NCBI GenBank assembly: GCA_965263155.1
Contig: OZ253586.1
Location: forward strand, 3,348,001 to 3,412,000
DNA length: 64,000 bases
Direction: 5' to 3'
DNA from: JAAXIE01 sp965263155
GTDB taxonomy: Bacteria; Chloroflexota; Dehalococcoidia; Lucifugimonadales; JAAXIE01
Shown: positions 34,021 to 41,002 of the stretch, piece after piece
Numbering within the stretch: position 1 is the first letter of the stretch
Layout: each line of letters opens with the position of its first letter
The notes under the pieces: model-generated
Seen by the model: only the letters and a program-made list of their open reading frames with translations
Told to the model about the DNA's origin: nothing
The model's database searches: none
Made by a program: the position numbers and the translations under genes

Positions 34021-35308
34021 GATGCGGATCATCTTCGCCCAAGAGTTCCGCCGCCAAATAGGCAACAAGGGCCTCATGTTCTTCACTGCCCTCATCCTGA
34101 TCATCATGGTCGGGGCTATACCCGTTACACCCATCGTCGTTGGCCTCTTCGAAGACGCCCAAGAGGAGGCATCGCCCCAAGAAGTCGGAGAGGGTATCAG
34201 CATCCCCTCTGGTGGAGATATGCGTTACGGCTATGTAGACCCCTCCGGCATCCTGCCTGCCGTGTCGCCTTGGGATTCGCCACCGGTACGGTATGCCAGC
34301 AAGGATGAGGGCATTGCCGCTATCAAAAGGGGCGATATCGACTCCCTGTTCATGTTGCCAGCCGACTACATCGAATCGGGCCGCATCGAAGACTACTGGA
34401 CTACACGGGACCGCGGGCCTCTATGGGCCGGCAACTGGGAAGCCGAAAGCAACTTCCGGGTTTTCCTCAAGGATGCTCTCGTGCTGGGTCTCGACTTCTC
34501 CGACAGGGTGGAGCGGGCCTTCGACACGGGCTATTTCGACGAATTCGATGTGCCCGACGAGGCCACAGGCATCGAGAAATCAGGCAGCAACGTGGCCCAA
34601 GACGTCGTGGAGCTGGCCTCCCTCATGCTGTTTGCCGTACTGCTCATGATCGCCGTCATGACGGGCTCCGGCTCCATCATTCGCAGCGTTTCCGAGGAAA
34701 AGGAGACCCGCATGGTGGAGATTCTCATCACCTCCGCCTCCCCCCTATCCATTCTCAGTGGCAAGCTGCTGGCCTTCACGCTGGCTGGGCTCATTCACAT
34801 CGCGGTCTGGGTCTTGGTAGGCGCTTTCGCCACACCAGCCATATTCAACAGCATCCCGGGAGCAGGCGAACTCGCTATATCGGCGAGATCGATCGTGGTG
34901 GTGTCCTTCTGCCTCGTACTCGGCTATCTGCTGTTCTCTGCCTTTGCCATGTTCTTGGGTACGGTGGTGAACTCCGTCGCCGAGGGGCAGCGGCAGATGG
35001 GCCTCCTCAGCGTGCTGGTGGGCATGCCCATCTGGTTCACTGGGCTGGTCATCAACATCCCTGACTGGTTTCTGCTGCAGATCGTAACCTATGTACCGTT
35101 CTTCACTCCCACCATGCTCATGGTGCGGCTGGGCAGCGGCAGCGACATATCCAACCGCGAAATCGCCATAGCCCTTGCTGTAGTCGCCGTCACCACGATT
35201 CTCATGACCTGGCTGGCCTCCCGCGCCTTCAGCGTCAGCATCCTCCTCTCAGGGCAGAGCATCACCAGCCCCCGCAGCCTTCTGGCCGCGCTACGACGAA
35301 CAGAGTAG
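34001..35308 (+). CDS. ABC-2 family permease (NatB-like)
   Basis: 435 aa. One N-terminal transmembrane segment (about residues 25-47), a long extracytoplasmic domain to about residue 195, then five hydrophobic segments. SVSEEKETRMVEILITSASP, between the membrane segments, is the conserved NatB coupling motif. GTG 34001 has SD GGAGG and overlaps the ATPase gene by 20 bases. Its partner is the gene at 33109. Confidence 0.9.
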   Translation: MPGLPYEMRIIFAQEFRRQIGNKGLMFFTALILIIMVGAIPVTPIVVGLFEDAQEEASPQEVGEGISIPSGGDMRYGYVDPSGILPAVSPWDSPPVRYASKDEGIAAIKRGDIDSLFMLPADYIESGRIEDYWTTRDRGPLWAGNWEAESNFRVFLKDALVLGLDFSDRVERAFDTGYFDEFDVPDEATGIEKSGSNVAQDVVELASLMLFAVLLMIAVMTGSGSIIRSVSEEKETRMVEILITSASPLSILSGKLLAFTLAGLIHIAVWVLVGAFATPAIFNSIPGAGELAISARSIVVVSFCLVLGYLLFSAFAMFLGTVVNSVAEGQRQMGLLSVLVGMPIWFTGLVINIPDWFLLQIVTYVPFFTPTMLMVRLGSGSDISNREIAIALAVVAVTTILMTWLASRAFSVSILLSGQSITSPRSLLAALRRTE

Positions 35309-35369
35309 CTGGGACGGGGCACATCGTTTCGTATCTGTCGCGGCCCTTGTTCGGCGCGCCGCGGCCCTA

Positions 35370-35378
35370 TGCTACACT
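35370..35378 (+). promoter_or_regulatory. Predicted extended -10 promoter for coaX-coaBC
   Basis: TGC then TACACT (35373-35378), 58 bases before the coaX start. Same form as the box before the ABC transporter. Confidence 0.35.
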
Positions 35379-35435
35379 AGTACCGTCGAACGAAGCTGAA
35401 GTGACTACCACCAACCCCACAGGGGGGCGTATCCC

Positions 35436-36233
35436 TTGCTCCTTGTTCTGGACATAGGCAACACCAACGTCACACTGGGTGTCTTCGAAGGCCCAGCCCT
35501 GAAGTCGACTTGGCGCTTGGCTACCGACCCCCGGAGGATGCCTGACGAGTATGGGTTCTTCATGGCCAACATCATGTCCTACCGGGGAGTGCAGCCTTCG
35601 GACATCACCGGGGCATGCATCTGTAGCGTTGTGCCTCCACTGATTCCCACCTTCGAGGAGGTGTGCCGCAACTACTTCGCGGTGCAACCCCTTACCGTGT
35701 CCGCCGGCGTCAAGACAGGCATCTCCATCCAGTACGACTCGCCACGGGACGTGGGCACGGACAGAGTGGCCGATGCCGTGGCCGCCCTCAAGCTGTACGG
35801 CGGGCCCGTGATCGTCGTCGACTTCGGCACAGCAACGGTGTTCGACGCCGTGTCCGCCGACGGCAAGTACTTGGGGGGCGCTCTAGCCCCCGGCATCAAC
35901 CTGTCTGCCGATGCCCTCTACCAGAGCACCTCGCAGCTGCGCCGGGTGGAGCTGGTGCCTCCGGCAACGGCAATCGGCAAGAACACCGTCGCAGCAATGC
36001 AGTCAGGGCTGATCTTCGGGTACATTGGGTTGGTTGAGGGGATGGTAGCCCGGTTCAAGAATGAACTGGGCCCCGAGGCCAAGGTCATCGCTACCGGAGG
36101 CTTGGCTGAGTTGATGGCGCGAGAGACCACTGTCTTCGACGCTGTGAACCCGGACCTCACTTTGTTGGGCCTGCGAATGATTTACGACTTGAACCTCAAC
36201 AAAGACGGGCGCGACAAGGAAGAGGAGGGCTGA
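35436..36233 (+). CDS. coaX: Type III pantothenate kinase
   Basis: Phosphorylates pantothenate, first step of CoA synthesis. 265 aa. ASKHA-fold motifs: L5-DIGNTNVTLGVF, the GTDRVADAVAA segment with catalytic Asp, and VVDFGTATVFDAV. The start is TTG at 35436, giving the usual MLLVLDIGNTN. Only three bases separate it from coaBC, so the two CoA steps are co-produced. Connects to the panBC operon 30 kb upstream. Confidence 0.95.
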   Translation: MLLVLDIGNTNVTLGVFEGPALKSTWRLATDPRRMPDEYGFFMANIMSYRGVQPSDITGACICSVVPPLIPTFEEVCRNYFAVQPLTVSAGVKTGISIQYDSPRDVGTDRVADAVAALKLYGGPVIVVDFGTATVFDAVSADGKYLGGALAPGINLSADALYQSTSQLRRVELVPPATAIGKNTVAAMQSGLIFGYIGLVEGMVARFKNELGPEAKVIATGGLAELMARETTVFDAVNPDLTLLGLRMIYDLNLNKDGRDKEEEG

Positions 36234-36236
36234 GCC

Positions 36237-37445
36237 GTGCCGTCAGTTCTCCAAGGCAAGAACGTAGTGCTGGGCGTCACCGGAAGCATCGCCTGCTACA
36301 AAGCCCTCGACCTCACCAGCAAGCTCGCCCAGCAGGGGGCCCTTGTGGACGTCATACTCACCGTCGACGCCGCTAAGTTCGTCACCCCCCTCGCCTTCCG
36401 CAGCCTCACCCACCGCGCCGTGGTCACCGACATGTTCGACACCCAGTCCGAGCTAGCGGTCGAGCATGTGGCCCTAGCCCGCCGCGCCGGCATACTCGCC
36501 ATTGCCCCAGCCACCGCCCACACCCTAGCCCGCCTAGCCCAAGGACTCGCCGACGACGCCCTCACAGCCACCGCCCTAGCGACAGAGGCCCCCCTGCTCC
36601 TCGCCCCCGCCATGGACGCCCATATGTGGGACCACCCTGCCACCCAGCACAACATGTCCCTGCTAAGGGAGCGGGGCGCAGTCGTTGTAGGGCCGGGGCA
36701 AGGACGCCTCGCATCAGGCCTGATCGGCATGGGTCGGCTCGCCGAACCGTCGGAGATCCTAGGCCACATCCAAGCCGTCCTAGGACGCAAGGGAGACTTG
36801 GCTGGCCGCACCGTGGTCATCAGCGCAGGAGGCACCCGCGAGCCGGTAGACCCGGTCCGGGTGATTACCAACCGCTCCTCAGGCAAAATGGGCTATGCCT
36901 TGGCCGAAGCAGCAAGGGACCGTGGCGCACATGTGGTGCTGGTGTCAACTGTGCAGGGACTCCCTGACCCCGTGGCGGTGGAGATGATGCGGGTAGAGAC
37001 GGCGGAGGAGATGAAGCAGGCGGTGCTGGAAGCTACCTCCCAAGCCGACGCCCTGATAATGGCCGCCGCCGTCGCCGACTACCGCCCCTCTTCAGTAGCC
37101 CCGTCCAAGGTCAAGAAGAGCGCAAGCCAGTGGACCATCGACCTCGAGAAGACTGACGACATCCTAGCCCAAGCAACGCGTCCCTTGGTGCGTGTGGGGT
37201 TCGCCGCCGAAAGCGATGACCTGCTGGAAAACGCCCGAGCCAAGGTAGCCGAGAAGGGCCTCGACCTCATCGTCGCCAACGACGTCACCGCCGAGGGCAG
37301 CGGCTTCGGCGGTGACACCAACAAAGTCCTCCTAATCCACCCCAACAACCAAGTAGACGACCTCCCCCTCATGTCCAAACAAGAAGTGGCCCACCAAGTC
37401 CTCGACAGAGTAACCGCCATCCTCCACCGCAAGGCATCAACCTGA
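36237..37445 (+). CDS. coaBC: Bifunctional phosphopantothenoylcysteine decarboxylase/synthetase
   Basis: Makes phosphopantothenoylcysteine and decarboxylates it to phosphopantetheine. 402 aa. CoaC half: GVTGSIACYKALDL (FMN site), LTHRAVV with active-site His, APAMDAHMW. CoaB half: VISAGGTREPVDPVRVITNRSSGKMG, AAAVADYRP, KKSASQWTIDLEKT. Where E. coli Dfp has the proton-donor Cys (ACGDIGPGRM) this protein has LASGLIGMGRL, with Ser (codon TCA) at that place. GTG start at 36237. Confidence 0.94.
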   Translation: MPSVLQGKNVVLGVTGSIACYKALDLTSKLAQQGALVDVILTVDAAKFVTPLAFRSLTHRAVVTDMFDTQSELAVEHVALARRAGILAIAPATAHTLARLAQGLADDALTATALATEAPLLLAPAMDAHMWDHPATQHNMSLLRERGAVVVGPGQGRLASGLIGMGRLAEPSEILGHIQAVLGRKGDLAGRTVVISAGGTREPVDPVRVITNRSSGKMGYALAEAARDRGAHVVLVSTVQGLPDPVAVEMMRVETAEEMKQAVLEATSQADALIMAAAVADYRPSSVAPSKVKKSASQWTIDLEKTDDILAQATRPLVRVGFAAESDDLLENARAKVAEKGLDLIVANDVTAEGSGFGGDTNKVLLIHPNNQVDDLPLMSKQEVAHQVLDRVTAILHRKAST

Positions 37446-37693
37446 ACCCCCGCTTGCTGGCAACGATGACCGTATTGTCCAAAATGGGGCAGGTCATCCC
37501 CGACTGGCAAAGCCACCTCCCCGCCAGCCTCCGCAACCCCGCCCAACCCAAACCTCGGCCTGCAAGTGGATTCCAAACACGAGACCACTCTTAAGAACTC
37601 CGTACAAAGTCGGAAGAATGGCCCTCAATGTTGAGAACCTGCAATCGTCGGGATGGTTCGAGAAGTCCGCGGCCTTTGCCGTATAATCTGCCC

Positions 37694-38005
37694 ATGAGTG
37701 ATGACTTGAACCACATCGTCTACCGCTGCAGTCACCATCCCGACAGTGAACTCTCTTTGGAGATGCTAACCCTCCCTGCGTACGTCTGTCATCAACAGGA
37801 CCCTTACGGTGCTGTCATATTATTCCGTCAGTTTGGGGATACCATCGAGGAAGGAGGCCTTGATAGCATCGTTTTCCACAATCATGACGGAGCTCGTGAT
37901 GGAGATAGCACTGCAGAGCCTGATATAAGGGCCTACGCTCTAGATCCTAGCGGGCCGACAGAGGTATATGGCTATGCCTTAGTGCGACCGAGTTGGCAGT
38001 CGTGA
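37694..38005 (+). CDS. Protein of unknown function at the start of an accessory patch
   Basis: 103 aa from the ATG at 37694 (MSDDLNHIVYRC). Cys/His residues in YRCSHHPDSE and YVCHQQDPYG could bind a metal, but no family is recognised. Lower GC and plainer codon use than coaBC. Its TGA overlaps the GTG (38002) of the nuclease-like gene, so they are translationally coupled. Confidence 0.55.
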   Translation: MSDDLNHIVYRCSHHPDSELSLEMLTLPAYVCHQQDPYGAVILFRQFGDTIEEGGLDSIVFHNHDGARDGDSTAEPDIRAYALDPSGPTEVYGYALVRPSWQS

Positions 38006-38613
38006 AGCTGCCAACGGATATGCTCGGACGGGCAGGTGAACACTTCGTGGCGGCGGAGCTTAACCGCAGAGGGGTCTATGCCTCTCCATGGGCTGGCAAC
38101 CTGCCTGGCATCGATATTGTCGCAATGGATGGCGCGAAAAAGAAAACCGCTTATATCCAAGTGAAGGCAAAGACGGGCGGAGACTGGCAAGGCTCCTATA
38201 TCGGTTATGGCTGGGACTTGAGCAAGGTAAAAAAGACCCCGCGCGCTGGAGAGTATGAATGTTTTTCCCTATATGGCAAATGCCAAGAACACGCCAGCGT
38301 CAAGCTTGGCTCAGATGATGCCCCTCCGTTGCATGGGACAGATGGCCACTATTGGGCCTTTGTAGACATAGGACTCTCGGAAGTGTCCTATTGGCTGGTC
38401 CCCGATGGGGACGTTAGAAGTATGTTGAGAGATAAGACTAAACGTCTCTTTGAGACGCACATAGCCAACTATGCAAACGAAAACAATCAAGGCCATAGGC
38501 CGAATTCGCACCACTCCAAACATGGGACACTTACCGAAGATGACCTGCGTGAATACAAGGGCAAGTGGAGCAAGATCGGACTCAAGGGCCTAGAGGACGA
38601 TAGCCGATCTTAA
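38002..38613 (+). CDS. PD-(D/E)XK-like nuclease domain protein
   Basis: 203 aa. LGRAGEHFVAAELNRRG (helix with conserved Glu), then PGIDIVAMDG and AYIQVKAKTG form the D-x(n)-QxK core of the restriction-endonuclease-like fold, with Gln instead of the common Glu before xK. The remainder, with YWAFVDIG and VSYWLVPDGDV, fits the beta-sheet of this fold. Might be a DNA-repair or defence nuclease, or an anti-phage component; unproved. GTG at 38002 overlaps the upstream stop; TTG at 37993 is an alternative. Confidence 0.65.
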   Translation: MKLPTDMLGRAGEHFVAAELNRRGVYASPWAGNLPGIDIVAMDGAKKKTAYIQVKAKTGGDWQGSYIGYGWDLSKVKKTPRAGEYECFSLYGKCQEHASVKLGSDDAPPLHGTDGHYWAFVDIGLSEVSYWLVPDGDVRSMLRDKTKRLFETHIANYANENNQGHRPNSHHSKHGTLTEDDLREYKGKWSKIGLKGLEDDSRS

Positions 38614-38627
38614 ATGGTGAACGAGCA

Positions 38628-39095
38628 ATGACCTGGGATCCACCCAACTTTGGGGCAACAATCGTACTTTCCATACTGGCAGGGGTTATAGCCGGTATCA
38701 TTGTCCTTGCGGGGGAAGTCGCGTTGAGGCGGGGATACGAGGTCGTACAACGAAGGAAAGCCATCAGGGCTATTGGCCAGTTCTTCACGAGGTGGGAGTC
38801 AACAATCAATGACGCTGTGGATATTCCGGCCCATGTGGACAACCCAGCCCTTGGCCCTATTACTAAGGCCACCGTGCAGTTTGCTTACCATGGAGATTTT
38901 CTACGAAGGGCTCCGAACCTCATTGCCAGATGGTCTAGGTACCTCACTGCCAACCAAGTGGAAGAGCTGAGTAACCATCTGGAAAGCCATCAGGGTGCCC
39001 ACATAGGCATACTTCCACAGGGCAGGGTCTTGGCACAGGCCCAATATGACATATTCTTCAGCAGGGCCAGAGAATTCGAATGGCTGGAATTCTGA
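38628..39095 (+). CDS. Single-pass membrane protein of unknown function
   Basis: 155 aa. A hydrophobic segment at about residues 10-30 (TIVLSILAGVIAGIIVLAGEVAL) near the N-terminus, then a soluble helical domain. No family recognised. It follows the nuclease-like gene by 14 bases and shares its lower GC, so the three genes (37694-39095) look like one acquired unit. Its first bases resemble a stretch at 39199-39222. Confidence 0.55.
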   Translation: MTWDPPNFGATIVLSILAGVIAGIIVLAGEVALRRGYEVVQRRKAIRAIGQFFTRWESTINDAVDIPAHVDNPALGPITKATVQFAYHGDFLRRAPNLIARWSRYLTANQVEELSNHLESHQGAHIGILPQGRVLAQAQYDIFFSRAREFEWLEF

Positions 39096-39127
39096 CCCCG
39101 ATCCTCTAGAACCAAACGGAACCCCCA

Positions 39128-39214
39128 GCCCCGCGCCCGCGTGTCCTCTTTCGGTTCAATCAGCAACTGGCCCCGGCTGTTGTACCGGTGCCGCAGCAGT
39201 GACTTGGGACCCAC
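39128..39214 (-). pseudogene. Remnant of phage terminase large subunit C-terminus, copy A
   Basis: Minus-strand frame reads SLLRHRYNSRGQLLIEPKED then TRARG, which matches the region before the last helix of TerL nuclease domains (form: RY-DSRG-I-IEPKEDM-RG). After it the frame continues into unrelated sequence without the expected SPD-ADAL-LAF tail, and nothing TerL-like precedes it. Shares 46 bases almost exactly (39134-39179) with copy B. Confidence 0.55.
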
Positions 39215-39218
39215 CCAA

Positions 39219-40232
39219 CTACGCGGGCTGCCATCTGAGAAGGCCGGAGTCGTCCAGCACCGAAGGGTTCACGCATGACATGGGCCAGCGGCCCCTCAAC
39301 ACCAGCGCGATCTCCCTCCCTGCCCTGGTCCTAGCCCCTTCCGCAAATCTGCCCGACGCCGAGGCCACGTGGGCACTCAACGTCACGTTTTCCAAGCCAA
39401 GGAGGGGGTTGCCGGAGTCCGGCGGCTCCGTTTCCAGCACATCCAGCGCGGCGTGACTGATCCACCCCTCTTCCAGGGCTCTTGCCAAGGCAGCCTCGTC
39501 TACGGTGGAGCCCCTGCCGGTGTTGACGAAGATCGCCAGGGGTTTCATCATCCTGAACTGCTCCTCCCCAATCATCCTCCTGGTGCCGCCGGTGCCGGGG
39601 AGATGGTTTGAGACGATATCCGATCGTTGAAGCAACTCCATCAGTCCCACCGGTTCCACGCCGAATTGGACCATCACGGTCTCCCTGACGAAGGGATCGT
39701 GGGCCAGGATTCGGAGTCCGAAGGGCTTCATCAAAGGTACTACGGCCCTAGCGATGTTCCCGAACGAGATCAGCCCCAGCGTTTGACCGTACAGCCGGGG
39801 GAACTGGTACAAGGTCGGCCTCCCTTCCGCCCAGCGGCCCTCCCGGACCATTCTATCCACGACCAACAGCCGCCGGTGTGCGCCCAAAATCAGCGCCGCC
39901 GTATGCTCGGCCACCTCTTGGACGAAGGTGTCTGGGCAATTGGTTACAGGGATGCCCTTGGCCGTAGCCGCCCGGACGTCCACAAAGTCGGTGCCCACGC
40001 TGTCCAGTGCGATGATCCTGCACTTCTCCAACCCGTTGACCACATTCTGGGATAAGGGCATGTCCCTAGTTATGATCGCGTCCGCGTCATGCGCCCCGGC
40101 CAAAAACTCATCGTCCGACGCGGCCGGAACCTCGGTAATCTCATAATCCAGACCCTGCAGCCCCTCCATCTCGAACCTGTAGTCGTCAACAAAGTTGGGA
40201 CGCCCCTGAGCCACAATCTTGAAATCCGCCAT
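39219..40232 (-). CDS. D-isomer-specific 2-hydroxyacid dehydrogenase
   Basis: 337 aa, CtBP-like group. Catalytic residues: Arg in VNTGRGST, Glu in LETEPPDSGNPL, His in LSAHVASASG. The NAD loop reads GLISFGNIAR, where the first and third glycines of GxGxxG are Ser and Ala, so cofactor binding may be altered. Substrate likely a 2-oxoacid. The gene lies between two terminase remnants, suggesting it came with, or survived in, a mobile segment. Confidence 0.88.
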   Translation of the reverse strand: MADFKIVAQGRPNFVDDYRFEMEGLQGLDYEITEVPAASDDEFLAGAHDADAIITRDMPLSQNVVNGLEKCRIIALDSVGTDFVDVRAATAKGIPVTNCPDTFVQEVAEHTAALILGAHRRLLVVDRMVREGRWAEGRPTLYQFPRLYGQTLGLISFGNIARAVVPLMKPFGLRILAHDPFVRETVMVQFGVEPVGLMELLQRSDIVSNHLPGTGGTRRMIGEEQFRMMKPLAIFVNTGRGSTVDEAALARALEEGWISHAALDVLETEPPDSGNPLLGLENVTLSAHVASASGRFAEGARTRAGREIALVLRGRWPMSCVNPSVLDDSGLLRWQPA

Positions 40233-40403
40233 GTTGGTCCCCCTGTTTCATTTTGGCTTTTTGATGGTCTGCGTTGCCGCCCTCAGGTTGGACTGGGACG
40301 AGGGTGAGTGTCCGGCACTCCTTGCTCATTTGGGATAGTCCACCTGATACCGCCAGTTGATTGCCATTATATCCAGCGGATGGGCCAGCACTGACACCGT
40401 CCC

Positions 40404-40568
40404 TTACGTATGCAACCTCACACCACCCGTGTTCCTCAAAAACGCCAGCATCAGCGCATCCGCCTTATCCGGCGACGGCAACCCCCGCGCCCGCGCCTCC
40501 TCTTTCGGTTCAATCAGGAACTGGCCCCGGCTGGGGAGCAGTCTGAACTGGGTGATCGATGGGCGCAT
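40404..40568 (-). pseudogene. Remnant of phage terminase large subunit C-terminus, copy B
   Basis: Reads from a possible ATG at 40568: ITQFRLLPSRGQFLIEPKEE, then ARARG, LPSPDKADALMLAF and a stop at 40404-40406. This is the intact C-terminal 54 residues of a TerL-type protein, with the typical LPSPD-ADAL motif, but the rest of the ATPase-nuclease is missing, so it is a decayed fragment. The upstream open frame to 41009 is non-homologous. Confidence 0.65.
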
Positions 40569-41002
40569 CCCGTCGCCCGAGGTAAGTGTTTGTCGCCATT
40601 GGGTAACCGGGATGAAGGTGTTCCCCCATGACACCAACCCCTTGCCCACCCCCGTACCCCCTAGGTGTATCATAGTATCTAGTGCCCCTCGGCCCGCCCC
40701 AAAACGAGGCGCTACCAAATGAAACCAGAATACAACCAGATATGCGGCCACACCGACAGCTACGGCCCAGCTAGGAACATGCGTCAATGCGGCACATTTC
40801 AGATACAAATTTTTTTCTCGCAGATACAAACGTGGCCGCAACTCAGATACAACAACGCAACACGGTCTGACCGTCCAGCTACAAACCTTCCGCGGCAACG
40901 CCGCGCTCCCAAACGTGAGCCAGCTACGAGAAAGTGCGGCCACAATGGACCCAGCCTGCCCACAACCCCATTCCTCCACACTCTCACCGGAAAGCAACAA
41001 GC
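40569..41002. other. Repeat-containing spacer before valS
   Basis: 434 bases without a convincing gene. It contains the 9-mer CAGATACAA three times (40800, 40821, 40844) plus a variant CAGCTACAA (40876), and the 8-mer GCGGCCAC at 40744-40751 and 40936-40943 with its reverse complement at 40832-40839. A T7 run follows the first 9-mer. No T-box elements are recognisable. Confidence 0.5.

Noticed and set aside
40800..40884. CRISPR-like array from the repeated CAGATACAA
   Set aside because: Repeats are only nine bases, spacings differ and are short, and no cas genes are in the window.
40569..41002. T-box riboswitch upstream of valS
   Set aside because: T-box leaders often precede valS, but no AGGGTGGNACCGCG-like element or terminator/antiterminator pair is seen in this region.
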